Source: Pinibacter aurantiacus (GTDB lineage Bacteria; Bacteroidota; Bacteroidia; Chitinophagales; Chitinophagaceae). From it: 64,000 nucleotides of DNA. Of this stretch, positions 36,744-46,399 are shown piece after piece; within the stretch, counting starts at the first letter, position 1, and each line of letters starts with the position of its first letter. The translations under genes were made by a program, and so were the position numbers. Location: positions 496,001 through 560,000 of the forward strand of contig NZ_JAHSPG010000001.1 of assembly GCF_019130065.1 (NCBI RefSeq). Direction: 5' to 3'. Below the pieces are notes generated by a model that was not told where the DNA came from, did no database searches, and saw nothing but the letters and a program-made list of their open reading frames with translations.

Positions 36744-37319
36744 ATGCAACAGGAACAAAAAACATTCAGGCGCATTGTGACAGGTCACGATGCGGATGGC
36801 AAGGCCATTGTTATTACGGATGCACCTCCCGTACATCCGCAACTTGTGGGCGGGCCCGGCGGGCCAACTTTTTTTGAAGTGTGGCACACCTTGAAAACGC
36901 CTGCACTCATTAGTTTGCAACCCTCCGAACCGGAAGAGAATGGATTGGTATTGCCGCCACCAAAAAACGGAACAAGACTACGCATTATTGAGTTTCCGCC
37001 GGAAGGTGAAGATTTTCGAAAATTAATGTCCGCCGATACTGCCGCGGAGTTCAAATCAATGGGCTCTGAAAAAACATCCTCGGCAGGTGAACCACCGCCG
37101 CATCCGCTAATGCACCGTACCAAAACTGTTGATTACGGAATTGTGCTGGAAGGCGAAATAACCCTCGTACTTGATCGCGCCGAAACAACGATTTACGCAG
37201 GTGATATCGTGGTTCAAAGCGGCACCAATCATGCTTGGGCAAACCGATCCGGCAAGGCCTGCCGCATGGCCTTTATATTGATTGACGGCGAGTTTTCCAA
37301 TGAATTTAATCACGCTTAA
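36744..37319 (+). CDS. Cupin-domain protein
   Basis: A 191-residue cytoplasmic protein; no signal peptide is seen. The C-terminal cupin begins near HRTKTVDYGIVLEGEITLVLD and ends with YAGDIVVQSGTNHAWANRSG, the classic cupin motifs with the histidines expected for metal or ligand binding. The N-terminal half has a glycine-rich GGPGGPTFFEVW segment. Relatives are often annotated as cupin-type oxygenase or binding proteins; the substrate is open. It sits 11 bp before the carboxymuconolactone decarboxylase-like gene. Confidence 0.8.
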   Translation: MQQEQKTFRRIVTGHDADGKAIVITDAPPVHPQLVGGPGGPTFFEVWHTLKTPALISLQPSEPEENGLVLPPPKNGTRLRIIEFPPEGEDFRKLMSADTAAEFKSMGSEKTSSAGEPPPHPLMHRTKTVDYGIVLEGEITLVLDRAETTIYAGDIVVQSGTNHAWANRSGKACRMAFILIDGEFSNEFNHA

Positions 37320-37330
37320 AACACCTGAAC

Positions 37331-37912
37331 ATGCGTATTAAACCATTACCGCCGGAGAGCATGAATGACGAAGTCCGCTATGTGCATGAAGAAATCGCAA
37401 AGCTTGTTGGCAGTAGCCAAAGCCTCGTGAAAATGATGGACGAAAATGGCGCACTGTTAGGGCCATTTGCCCCCATGCTGCACTACCCTCATTTCGGCAT
37501 ACCGGCATTAAGTTTTTTAAGAACATTGGACACAAGGGCAACATTGGATAAACGTGTGCGGGAAGTGGTCATCCTTACCGTTGGCGCAGCTTACGACGCC
37601 CGCTTCGAATTGTATGCGCACCAGATTACGGCAAGTGCCGTTGGCTTACCCGCAAACACTATCGCGACACTTGTCGCAGGTGGACATCCACATAACTTAA
37701 ATGAGCAGGAAAACATTGCTCACATTATTGCCCATGCGTTGGTATCTGGCCATACAATACACGATTCAACATATCACCAGGCAATAGAAATTTTGGGAAA
37801 AGACGGTGTGGCGGAATTATACTTTCTGATTGCAGGCTATTGTATGATTGCAATCATTTTAAATGGATTTGATATGCCTGCGCCGTGCGCATTTCCAAAC
37901 GGCTCGATTTAA
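37331..37912 (+). CDS. Carboxymuconolactone decarboxylase-family protein
   Basis: A 193-residue all-helical protein of the CMD/AhpD family. The core reads TLDKRVREVVILTVGAAYDARFELYAHQITASAVGL, with the Glu and His spacing expected in gamma-carboxymuconolactone decarboxylase-like enzymes; it lacks the AhpD-type CxxC, so a peroxidase reduction role is unlikely. No leader peptide. Next to a cupin protein this pairing is common in oxidative or aromatic-type pathways, but a substrate is not evident. The hydrolase gene follows 27 bp later. Confidence 0.8.
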   Translation: MRIKPLPPESMNDEVRYVHEEIAKLVGSSQSLVKMMDENGALLGPFAPMLHYPHFGIPALSFLRTLDTRATLDKRVREVVILTVGAAYDARFELYAHQITASAVGLPANTIATLVAGGHPHNLNEQENIAHIIAHALVSGHTIHDSTYHQAIEILGKDGVAELYFLIAGYCMIAIILNGFDMPAPCAFPNGSI

Positions 37913-37939
37913 TAAACATCAACTACTAAATATTTAATA

Positions 37940-38749
37940 ATGAAAAAAATAGTCTCCCTACTGCTGTCTGCAGCAGTTGCTTTTGCTGCATTTGCAGCAT
38001 GTTCAGATGATGAAGAAAAACCGACTGTAACCAATACCTATGTACTGGTACATGGCGCCTGGCAAGCGCCTTATGTATGGGATGCAGTGGCATCAAATCT
38101 TAAAGCAAAAGGCAACAAAGTTATTGTGGTTGAACTTCCTGGTCATGGAAGTGACACTACAGCGCCCTATTTGTTATCGCTGGATGTGTACCGCGATAAA
38201 GTAGCAGATCCCATTTCAAAAGTTGATGGCAAAGTGATACTTGTCGGCCATAGCATGGGTGGCATGGTAGTAACGAGTGTGGCTGAAAAAATTCCATCTA
38301 AGATCAGCAAACTGGTATACATAGGTGCATTCCTTCCTGCATCGGGACAGGCGATTGCGGACCTTGCCATTCAGGATGCAGCTTCTCAACTAGGACCTTC
38401 ATTAATAGAATCAGCCGATCATCTTACGCTTGATGTAAAACACGAAAACCTTACTCATCTCTTCATCAACGATGGTTCAGACGCAGTCAAACAAAGCGTG
38501 TTGAATAACTATCGTGCAGAACCGGCTATACCTTTTGGCAACAAGGTTACACTAACCAATAAAAACTTTGGTACCGTTGATAAAGTGTACATCAAAACGT
38601 TGCAGGATATTGTAATCAGCCCGGCCCTGCAAGACCGCATGATTGCAGCCGCAGGTATAAAAAAAGTGTATGAGTTGAATACAAGTCATTCTCCTTTCCT
38701 ATCTCAGCCGCAGGCAGTTTCTGATTTGTTGCTAAAAATTGCGGAGTAG
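37940..38749 (+). CDS. Alpha/beta hydrolase lipoprotein
   Basis: A 269-residue hydrolase with a lipoprotein leader (AFAAC, Cys21). The oxyanion segment is VLVHGAW (HG 38-39), nucleophile Ser105 is in GHSMGG, and His250 is in SHSPFLSQP. The sequence DIVISPALQ holds the likely acid. It belongs to the small esterase group that also includes the remnant at 23375, whose tail corresponds to the end of this protein. It probably hydrolyses esters in the periplasm or at the cell envelope; the substrate is unknown. Confidence 0.85.
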   Translation: MKKIVSLLLSAAVAFAAFAACSDDEEKPTVTNTYVLVHGAWQAPYVWDAVASNLKAKGNKVIVVELPGHGSDTTAPYLLSLDVYRDKVADPISKVDGKVILVGHSMGGMVVTSVAEKIPSKISKLVYIGAFLPASGQAIADLAIQDAASQLGPSLIESADHLTLDVKHENLTHLFINDGSDAVKQSVLNNYRAEPAIPFGNKVTLTNKNFGTVDKVYIKTLQDIVISPALQDRMIAAAGIKKVYELNTSHSPFLSQPQAVSDLLLKIAE

Positions 38750-38776
38750 GAAAAGTCAATAATCTATAAACAGTAA

Positions 38777-39529
38777 ATGACAATGCAACAAATGATCATG
38801 ATATCTAAAATCCTTTTTCTTTCTGTTACCGGATTATTCATGCTTACTGATTATGGCAAAGCGCAAAACAATGCGTCAGATGAAAAAAGAAACGTTGCAA
38901 GATTAACCCGCTATGAAGTGAAACCGGCCTACAATACAGCTTTCCAGAAAGTACTGAGCGACTATGTGCTGCAGTCACTTCACAGTGAGGCCAACATCAT
39001 GTCTGAGGCATATATTGAGCAGGACACTACTGCTGTTTTATGGCTCATGGAAAGATGGACCGATAAAGATGACTTAAATAAAGTTGCAGAAAGCACTTCA
39101 TACAAAGCCATACAGTCTTTAGCTGCAAATGCATTGGTACAGCCGTCAACGATCATATATATACAAGACCTGGAGCCTCTTAATAAACAACAGTGGCGCC
39201 GGCTGCCTGACAAGAAAGACAATCCACTTACCATTATGTTGTTTGTGAATGCAAAGCCGGGAACAGAGAATCGGTTCAAAGACGTTTATCACACCGCGAT
39301 GCCACAGTTCCGCAGTGAAGCCGGTGTCATTAATTACCAGCTTTCGCAACTGGAAAATGACAGTACGCAGTTTGTTACGTACGAAAAATTCAGAAATGAA
39401 GATGCGTTTCAATATCACCTCAAGTTTCCTCCAATACAACCGGTAATAGATTACCTGAACACCAGCATCAAACAACAACCTTTCCAGGCTGGGCTTCATA
39501 GATTGATAGAATTTGCTCCTGTAAAATGA
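38777..39529 (+). CDS. Exported protein with two ABM (antibiotic biosynthesis monooxygenase-like) domains
   Basis: A 250-residue exported protein. The signal peptide is MISKILFLSVTGLFMLTDYGKAQ, so the start is likely the ATG at MIMISK or slightly downstream of the first ATG (38777). The first ABM ferredoxin-like domain covers LTRYEVKPAYNTAFQKVL to ALVQPSTIIY; the second covers ITIMLFVNAKPGTENRFKDV to IEFAPVK. The second domain keeps the ABM pattern AGVINYQLSQLENDSTQFVTYEKF. Such modules act as quinol monooxygenases or related electrophile handlers; an exported two-domain form is unusual. Confidence 0.75.
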   Translation: MTMQQMIMISKILFLSVTGLFMLTDYGKAQNNASDEKRNVARLTRYEVKPAYNTAFQKVLSDYVLQSLHSEANIMSEAYIEQDTTAVLWLMERWTDKDDLNKVAESTSYKAIQSLAANALVQPSTIIYIQDLEPLNKQQWRRLPDKKDNPLTIMLFVNAKPGTENRFKDVYHTAMPQFRSEAGVINYQLSQLENDSTQFVTYEKFRNEDAFQYHLKFPPIQPVIDYLNTSIKQQPFQAGLHRLIEFAPVK

Positions 39530-39578
39530 AATTTATCAAACAGCATCATCAAAGCTTTTTAATAATAAAACTTATAAA

Positions 39579-40394
39579 ATGAAACCAACCAAGCAACTAA
39601 TCCTGGCAGGTGCATTAAGCATACTTAGTGTATGGAATGCAACAAGCCAGGTGACCATAAAAACAAAAGAAATGAACAGTTATGAACTTTCTGTATTGAA
39701 CCAGCTGGGCTCTCCTTCCGTAGTAGTGAATATGCCGGTATCGCAATTACTAAATGCTCCGGGAAATGAAGCTTTGAGAGCTTTCTTTTTTACACCTGTA
39801 AAAGATACCACTGTTTTAAAAGGTAAAAGAATAGCAGCATTTGTCGCCGATGGTTTTGAAGAGATTGAGCTTTTAGGCCCTGTATGGTATTTTAGAAAAC
39901 TGGGCGCTACAGTTGATATTGTTGCACCGAAATACAATCCTGCACCGGAAAGATATGGCCTGGTGTATCCTGAAATGGCGAAGACACATATCATGGCGAT
40001 ACAGTATTTGCAGCCTGTTGGCTGGTTGAAATTTGACCGGACAGCAGACCAGGTTAAAGTAAGTGATTACGATGCAGTCTTCATTCCCGGTGGTGCCTGG
40101 AACCCGGACAACCTGCGCTTTGATAAAGATGTGATCAAATTTATCCGTGACTTTAATCAAACGGGTAAATTAATTGCGGCTATTTGCCATGCGCCGGTTG
40201 TACTGGCTTCTGCAGATATTTTAAAAGGGAAAAAATTAACCGGCTATTGGAACATTCAAACGGATTTAAAGAATGCAGGTGGCACGGTTTCAGATGAAGC
40301 CGTGGTAACCGATGGCAATCTTATTACCAGCAGGCATCCGATTGATGTAGCAGATTTTTCGCGGGCAGTGGAAGCCTGGTTGATTAAGAAGTAG
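39579..40394 (+). CDS. Exported DJ-1/PfpI-family protein
   Basis: A 271-residue protein with an N-terminal signal peptide (KQLILAGALSILSVWNATSQ). The DJ-1/PfpI domain starts at GKRIAAFVADGFEEIEL, where Glu95 lies at the usual acid position, and has nucleophile Cys203 with His204 in AAICHAPVVL. Family members are proteases, glyoxalases or deglycases; an exported form suggests periplasmic repair or detoxification. It ends 6 bp from the convergent DUF1254 gene. The first ~75 residues do not belong to the DJ-1 fold. Confidence 0.85.
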   Translation: MKPTKQLILAGALSILSVWNATSQVTIKTKEMNSYELSVLNQLGSPSVVVNMPVSQLLNAPGNEALRAFFFTPVKDTTVLKGKRIAAFVADGFEEIELLGPVWYFRKLGATVDIVAPKYNPAPERYGLVYPEMAKTHIMAIQYLQPVGWLKFDRTADQVKVSDYDAVFIPGGAWNPDNLRFDKDVIKFIRDFNQTGKLIAAICHAPVVLASADILKGKKLTGYWNIQTDLKNAGGTVSDEAVVTDGNLITSRHPIDVADFSRAVEAWLIKK

Positions 40395-40399
40395 AGCAA

Positions 40400-41890
40400 T
40401 CACTTCACCTTCACAACAGCAGGCGGTGTCCAGGTGCCATTTATTGTTTCATCTTTTGGTCCATAAGCGCGAATGTAGAGCGAGAACTCTCCCTTCTTTG
40501 GAGAAGGCAGCCAGTTATTCCTCCATTCTTCTGCCGGAGGCGTTGACTGAACATATAGTGTAAGCGAGCCATCCGCATTATATTTCATGGATTGATTTTT
40601 TGTGCCCAAAGAATATCGTTTGATTTCATTGGCATCGAAAAAGTGGAAGCGATTGTAAAGGGTGAGCGACCAAAAACCATTTACCGGTGGCGTTTGCCCC
40701 TTTGCAAAAGTTACTGTGTATTTATTTGCTCCGTTGAGGCGGCTGCCCGCAGAATCGAGGTCCTGGTAAAAATATCTTGTTTCCTTAGGTGCGTTAACAA
40801 GTATGTTTGATTTGGCAACAGCTGTGCGGGTAAAATAATCGGTTCCGAAAGCAGCGCCGTTAAGCATTGTACTCCAGTGATATGGCAGTTGCACACCCCA
40901 GTTACGAAACTCAAATACAGGTTTCACAATTTGCTCTTCCGCTTCTTTAGCCGCTTTTACCATGGCTTCTTTTATTTTAGGATCCTTGTTTGCCGCATCT
41001 ATTACAGCAAGCAATTCGGCATAACGAGCCTCTTCACCGCGGAGCGGAGGTGCATCTTTCAATACGACCGGTAACTCATCAAAAATTTTTTCAGGAAATA
41101 CCCAACGAACCTCTTCGCTGCTTCCTGCTGGAGCGGGGAAATTCGGCAAGGTTTTCCAGTCCTTTATTTTCATTTTACCATCGTATTCAGCAAGCGGATA
41201 CATATTAATACCTTGCGTGAGCTTTTGCACTTCGTCCAAATCTCCCGGAGCATCGGAGAGAAAAACACGGGGAACAATGAATGCTGTACTGGTTGGACAG
41301 TGAAAGACTTCATTAATGCCATCGGGCACTTTACCGTTCCAATCCGGCCCTACCAAAAGATAGAAGCCAGGTTTTGAATTGTACATGGCACCCAGTGGGG
41401 CAAAGCCATCTGTGCGTAAATCCACTACCTGATACACCCAGAAACGGTTGCCAAACTCAGGCACCTGCAGCACCACAGGGCTTTTGTCGAAAGCAGCAAT
41501 GCCGCCTCCATACACTACATCCTGGTTGGGGCATGCCACTATACGTTCCATGGGTTCTATATAGTTGCTCATCATTGAAAGCCTGTTTAAAGGGGCGGCG
41601 GGAACCAGTCCACCTGTACGCCCGGGTTCAGGCACCTGCTCAAAAGCGAGGCGGCGGTTGTATATATTCACCATCGGCCATGTCCAGAAATAGGCGTCCC
41701 TGGCAACAGATGCAGCATACTCTGGTGTAATTTTCATGTTTAGATCAGGGCCCGGCGGCAGCTTTTGTACAGGCTCGCTGCTAACAGCTTTCACCGAATC
41801 TGGTAAAGATGCAGGCGCATTATTTGTGGCGGGCTGGTTACAATGTGTGAAGAAACAGGCAATGACAAAAAGAAAAAACACTTTTTTCAT
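40400..41890 (-). CDS. DUF1254/DUF1214 exported protein, lipoprotein-like leader
   Basis: A 496-residue exported protein with leader MKKVFFLFVIACFFTHC, possibly lipidated at Cys17. An N-terminal DUF1254 segment (YAASVARDAYFWTWPMVNIYN to LSMMSNYIEPMERIVACPNQD) and a C-terminal DUF1214 segment (FAKGQTPPVNGFWSLTLYN, PAEEWRNNWLPSP) are in the standard order. The function is unknown for the family; members resemble envelope proteins in Bacteroidota and Proteobacteria. It is convergent with the DJ-1 gene with a 5-bp gap, so the two transcripts must overlap at the 3' ends. Confidence 0.88.
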   Translation of the reverse strand: MKKVFFLFVIACFFTHCNQPATNNAPASLPDSVKAVSSEPVQKLPPGPDLNMKITPEYAASVARDAYFWTWPMVNIYNRRLAFEQVPEPGRTGGLVPAAPLNRLSMMSNYIEPMERIVACPNQDVVYGGGIAAFDKSPVVLQVPEFGNRFWVYQVVDLRTDGFAPLGAMYNSKPGFYLLVGPDWNGKVPDGINEVFHCPTSTAFIVPRVFLSDAPGDLDEVQKLTQGINMYPLAEYDGKMKIKDWKTLPNFPAPAGSSEEVRWVFPEKIFDELPVVLKDAPPLRGEEARYAELLAVIDAANKDPKIKEAMVKAAKEAEEQIVKPVFEFRNWGVQLPYHWSTMLNGAAFGTDYFTRTAVAKSNILVNAPKETRYFYQDLDSAGSRLNGANKYTVTFAKGQTPPVNGFWSLTLYNRFHFFDANEIKRYSLGTKNQSMKYNADGSLTLYVQSTPPAEEWRNNWLPSPKKGEFSLYIRAYGPKDETINGTWTPPAVVKVK

Positions 41891-42023
41891 ATCGATCAGT
41901 TTTATGTCAGCTTTGCGGTTAATGCAATCTTAGCTGAATATTGCTCTAACAAGAAATCACGCAGAGGGTTCAAATACCGATATTTTTTTTAAGATGTAGA
42001 AGGATAGATAGATATCATTATTA

Positions 42024-42057
42024 AAAAAGCCCGCCATCAGGAAATGGCGGGCTTTTT
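42024..42057. terminator. Intrinsic terminator after the type IX-secreted protein gene
   Basis: A 14-bp stem (aaaaagcccgccat and its complement) with a 6-nt loop and flanking A/T runs on both sides, so it can work in either direction. It lies 20 bp after the stop of the minus-strand gene ending at 42078. Confidence 0.85.
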
Positions 42058-42077
42058 AGTGCTAGTATCAAACGAAC

Positions 42078-45000
42078 CTATCGTTTGTATAATTTCATGA
42101 CTCCTAACAAATGATTCTTTGTTTTGTCGTAAATCTTCAACTCGTAAATACCAGAAGGCAAAATTGCAGTTGGTATATTCAGACCCGTTGAATTGCCGAG
42201 TTCTTTTGAATATACGATCTGACCGTTTGAATTGATTAAATCAATCCGATAAGTTTTTTGATCTTTTAATGAATTGATGTTTAACTGATCTCCAACAGGA
42301 TTAGGGTAAACACCAATAACATCGCCAGGATAATCCGGATCGATAATACCTGTTGCCGAAGTTCTTGTCACCGTCACTCCAGCAATAGCGGTTGGACGAA
42401 CGAAACAACCATCACTTGTTTTCATCATAACAAAGAATTTGTTGTTTCCAAATACTAAAGACGATGCGTTGATTTCTGTTTTATTGCTGGAACTTTCCTG
42501 TTGAATGATTTGCGAGAAACTGCTGTCTTTTGCAAAAGTGTATGTGGGCGAAGCGCCGCCACCATTTTCATTCACTGCAGTAAGTACAACCGGTGCCGAC
42601 AGATTTATTACACTAATCTGACTTGCACTTAAGGAAACCGCTGGCAGCACAGGTTTGGTAATTGCAAATGTCAGTTCGGCTGATGTCGTTGTTGAGTTAC
42701 TAATAAATTTCACAGTTAAAGTATGCGCACCTTCTTTAAGTGTGTCAGGAGAAAACGCAATACGATGATCTGGCAAAACAGTAGTCCGTATTGTGTCTAT
42801 TGTTACCTGTACATTCAGGCCTTTGTTTGCCTCAGGAAAATTTGTAATCGTTAAATACTGTGTTTGTGCATTTTTACAGATCGGCGAAGGAAGATCGCCT
42901 AGTTGTGGAGATGGTTGTGATTTTGTAATAACAACGCTATCCATCGCTGTCTGGTAAGCATAACAGCTATCGCTCGTTCTCATGCGTACGTACAACAGGT
43001 TGGTTCCAAAATTTAAGGAAACGGGATCCAGGTTTGCCGAGTTGCCCGTGCCTTCCTGTTGAACGATTCCCACGAAATTTCTATCTGTCGCAAAAGTAAA
43101 TTTGGGGATAGAACCTCCGCCGCCTTTGTTCGTAGCAGTCAGAACAATCATTGTTGTGGCCGTTGCTGCTACATTGTTTGTACTTGCGCCTAGTTTTACT
43201 TCCGGAGCCGCAGGTTTACGGATGGTAAAGGTTGCAGATTTTACGGATTTCAGTAGAGCTCCTGTAAACGTTATGGTCAAAGTATGCGAGCCCTCCGCCA
43301 GTGTATCTGGCAAAAACTGAATATTTTGATTTGCTGTAACTGAAACAGGTTTCGCGTCTATCATTGCAGAAACTGAGACGCCACTATTGTTTTCCGGACT
43401 ATTCTTAACAACAACATTTTGAACGCTGGCATTTTTACAAATAGAATCTGTCATCACTATCACCGGCTCCGGTAATGAGTCTGTAATAGAAAACACTGTA
43501 CCGGATATCCTGCTAAGCTGGTTGGTTGAAGTAATCTTCAAAAGACAGCTATCCGACTTGATTTTTGGTACCGTCCATGTATAGCTGCCACTCAGATCTC
43601 CGGATGGTGCCGCCGCTTGCAAGGGTTGGAAAGTCTTTCCATTGTCCGAAGAGAACATTATGGAAATGGCATTTCCAATATTATTACCCGTCCATTTTAT
43701 ATCATAAGCATTCCCCGCGTATAATTTCTCTCCTCCTTTCGGCGTTACTAAACTTAAGGCATCCATTAAAAAGTTGCTATTGTTTAGCAGTAATCCGCTT
43801 GAACAGATCCCGGATGATTGTAAAATGTCCATATCCCCATCCCCTTCTATATCGAACGCAACTGCATCCTGGTTGGAATCATATGCACTGTTTGGAAATC
43901 CCGGAGGCGTATTTTCTTTGTAAAAAAAATTGGGACCCTGGCTATACAATAAATGTGAAGGGCTTACGGTGTTGCCCGTTGGCAGACCAAATATGTCCGG
44001 GTAAGTATCATTGTTAAAGTCAGCAATGGCAGCCACAGCAAAGGGAGGATGGTAGTCAGCCTTGTAAATGAACTTGTCATTGCCTGCATTTTCAAGAATA
44101 AAATTGGTCGCAACAATATCGAGGTCCCCATCTTTGTCCATATCAGCAAACTTTACAAACCCGCCACCACTTTGAACCGGCGCATAGGGATTTATATCTA
44201 CGAGCTTACCCGTTTTATCATTCTTGTAAATTCTAAGTTTTTGCCCAAAACTCAGCACCATATCTATATAACCGTCGTTGTTATAATCGCCCAGGTCCAT
44301 ATTAAAAACGTCACAGCAGTAAGGGTCGCCGGGATACATAAGGTCAAATGATTGGCCATTCCATTTATAAACCAAATTGGGAGGCATCACCATTTCGTTT
44401 TTGCCATCCCTATCAAGATCTACAAACCGCACTTTCGAATTTGCTCCTGAACCGAGATTGCCGTTAAACACCGGCTTAAAAACATTGCCACCCATATTTT
44501 TGTACAGTCTCACAACACCCCCGCTGCTCGTTGCCGCAATATCCGGCAGACCGTCGCTGTCAAAATCTCCCCAGGTCCACATTGGCGCTCCCGGTACATT
44601 TCCAAAACTTGCATTTATATCGATCGCTTTTGTGAGTTTAGGTACCAGCGAAAATTGCCAGCCCAGTCCTTTCATAAAAACAGATGAATTGCCGCTCAGG
44701 CAGTCATAATCCGATATTGTACCGGCGAGCATGATGTCTAAAGTGTTGTCGCCATTAAAGTCGTCGATTACCGCGCCTCCCTGGCTTGAAATGGCAGGCA
44801 TTGGCAGCGTAACAACGGCGAACGAATCGCTGTTAATGGTTTTGGCAATATAACTGTGGTTTGATTTTGCAGTAACAAAAGCATCCAGAACGCCATCTTT
44901 ATTAATATCAACCCAATGAACAGGTGAAAAACTTTCTATCCCTCCCAGATTTATTCTTTTAAAAGTTCCGTTTCCATTGTTTTTATAAACGTAAGCGCCA

Positions 45001-46337
45001 CTTGCATAAGAACGGTCAGTGCCGCTCATTAGTAAATCCAGGTCTCCGTCTTTATCATAGTCAGCCCATTCTGCGTATGTTTTCCGCATCCAGGGAATAT
45101 CATTATCAAACCGGGTAAAATTTGCACTACCATCATTCAACAATATTTGCGGGGGAATGCTATTATCGTGCATAGCTGTTTCAACGCCGGTATTAAAGAT
45201 GTCAGGTTTGCCATCCTTATTAATATCTGCAAAACAAATCTGGCCGGTCGTAGTAGTCCACAGGCCAATCTGTTTCTCAGTAAATACGTTTTTATCGTTG
45301 ATCAGTAATTTTGCGTAAGCGTTGGCTCCCTGCTCACCATTCATTACCAGATCAAGATCGCCATCGCCGTCTGCATCGGCCCAGTCCAATGAAGCGTTTG
45401 AAAGGCCTGGAACATTTGTCGTTTGCTCTGTAAATGTGCCGTCGCCATTATTGATGTACAATTTAAAAACAAATGTTGTGGCAAAATTATTTCCTGCACC
45501 AACATAGGAAATATCAGGCTTTCCATCTTTGTTATAATCTATCACCTTGCATCGTCCGTAAAAGGCGCCGGTAAAGGCTTGAGAGGAAGGTTTAAAACCA
45601 CCTTTTTTGTCATTGATATAAAGTCGCGCCGAAACAGGACTTCCAAGAATCGCAGCGTCCCGACCTATTATGAAAATATCCTTATAGCCATCACCATCGA
45701 AATCTCCACTTGCCATATCATCGTCCTGCCATTGGCCAATGGGATTTGTGGATTGTTTTAGAAACACATAGCTGGAATCAAGTTTAGAATCGTTCCGGTA
45801 AACAACGCCTCCATTTATGACATCTGAATCGCCATCACGATCATAGTCGGCAAGATCAAAATTAGCCCCTGTAAACCCGGTGAATGCCGTTGCAAATTGC
45901 GCTGCTTTCGGATTGGGATTAATAGGATATATATGAGCCTTGAAGCCATAAGCAGGGCCACTTGCACCTGGTCCCCAAACCTGCAGCGAAATCGTCATGC
46001 TGGAACCTGAAGATTTTACATACCATGATCCCGATTGGTTCATGATTGTTGTGATTAGTGGAGCACTGGTTGAATTACCGTCGTAAATATTTACCCTGTC
46101 GCCGTCACTTGTCAGGTAAGATGACTCAAATGCAATACCCAACGGAGAAGATGTTGCTGAATTGATCACAATTGTGTAGGTCCCGTTTGTATACCCGTTT
46201 TTTTGACCTCCGGGATCAAGTAGATAGCATCCGGAAGTGACTACAGTTGTATCTTTCAAAATAAATACAGGAATATCCTGGGAAAAAAGACGTGCACAAG
46301 TACTCAAAAAGAAGAGAGCTAAAAGAAACTTTTTCAT
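42078..46337 (-). CDS. Secreted CUB/FG-GAP repeat protein with type IX sorting tail
   Basis: A protein of about 1419 residues. The ATG at 46337 (MKKFLLALFFLSTCARLFSQ) gives a signal peptide; the in-frame start at 46433 adds a 32-residue non-leader extension. A CUB-like domain (CYLLDPGGQKNGYTNGTYTI) comes first, then many FG-GAP/VCBS propeller repeats with DxDxDGD calcium-binding loops (DYDRDGDSDVI, DADGDGDLDLV), then Ig-like segments in which one ~170-residue unit is duplicated, and a C-terminal type A sorting domain (VYPNPVGDQLNINS, LPSGIYELKIYDK). It should be exported by type IX secretion to the surface or medium. The role is adhesion or binding by analogy; no catalytic motif is seen. Confidence 0.88.
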   Translation of the reverse strand: MKKFLLALFFLSTCARLFSQDIPVFILKDTTVVTSGCYLLDPGGQKNGYTNGTYTIVINSATSSPLGIAFESSYLTSDGDRVNIYDGNSTSAPLITTIMNQSGSWYVKSSGSSMTISLQVWGPGASGPAYGFKAHIYPINPNPKAAQFATAFTGFTGANFDLADYDRDGDSDVINGGVVYRNDSKLDSSYVFLKQSTNPIGQWQDDDMASGDFDGDGYKDIFIIGRDAAILGSPVSARLYINDKKGGFKPSSQAFTGAFYGRCKVIDYNKDGKPDISYVGAGNNFATTFVFKLYINNGDGTFTEQTTNVPGLSNASLDWADADGDGDLDLVMNGEQGANAYAKLLINDKNVFTEKQIGLWTTTTGQICFADINKDGKPDIFNTGVETAMHDNSIPPQILLNDGSANFTRFDNDIPWMRKTYAEWADYDKDGDLDLLMSGTDRSYASGAYVYKNNGNGTFKRINLGGIESFSPVHWVDINKDGVLDAFVTAKSNHSYIAKTINSDSFAVVTLPMPAISSQGGAVIDDFNGDNTLDIMLAGTISDYDCLSGNSSVFMKGLGWQFSLVPKLTKAIDINASFGNVPGAPMWTWGDFDSDGLPDIAATSSGGVVRLYKNMGGNVFKPVFNGNLGSGANSKVRFVDLDRDGKNEMVMPPNLVYKWNGQSFDLMYPGDPYCCDVFNMDLGDYNNDGYIDMVLSFGQKLRIYKNDKTGKLVDINPYAPVQSGGGFVKFADMDKDGDLDIVATNFILENAGNDKFIYKADYHPPFAVAAIADFNNDTYPDIFGLPTGNTVSPSHLLYSQGPNFFYKENTPPGFPNSAYDSNQDAVAFDIEGDGDMDILQSSGICSSGLLLNNSNFLMDALSLVTPKGGEKLYAGNAYDIKWTGNNIGNAISIMFSSDNGKTFQPLQAAAPSGDLSGSYTWTVPKIKSDSCLLKITSTNQLSRISGTVFSITDSLPEPVIVMTDSICKNASVQNVVVKNSPENNSGVSVSAMIDAKPVSVTANQNIQFLPDTLAEGSHTLTITFTGALLKSVKSATFTIRKPAAPEVKLGASTNNVAATATTMIVLTATNKGGGGSIPKFTFATDRNFVGIVQQEGTGNSANLDPVSLNFGTNLLYVRMRTSDSCYAYQTAMDSVVITKSQPSPQLGDLPSPICKNAQTQYLTITNFPEANKGLNVQVTIDTIRTTVLPDHRIAFSPDTLKEGAHTLTVKFISNSTTTSAELTFAITKPVLPAVSLSASQISVINLSAPVVLTAVNENGGGASPTYTFAKDSSFSQIIQQESSSNKTEINASSLVFGNNKFFVMMKTSDGCFVRPTAIAGVTVTRTSATGIIDPDYPGDVIGVYPNPVGDQLNINSLKDQKTYRIDLINSNGQIVYSKELGNSTGLNIPTAILPSGIYELKIYDKTKNHLLGVMKLYKR

Positions 46338-46357
46338 AGTAACAGAAAAGCGTTTAC

Positions 46358-46381
46358 ACATGTTGCTACAGCAGCATGTGA
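46358..46381. promoter_or_regulatory. Inverted repeat in the leader of the secreted protein gene
   Basis: The arms cacatgttgct and agcagcatgtg pair with one G-U. It lies in the short leader upstream of the ATG at 46337. Could be an RNA hairpin or an operator. Confidence 0.35.
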
Positions 46382-46399
46382 CTATTTTTACCGGTTTAG

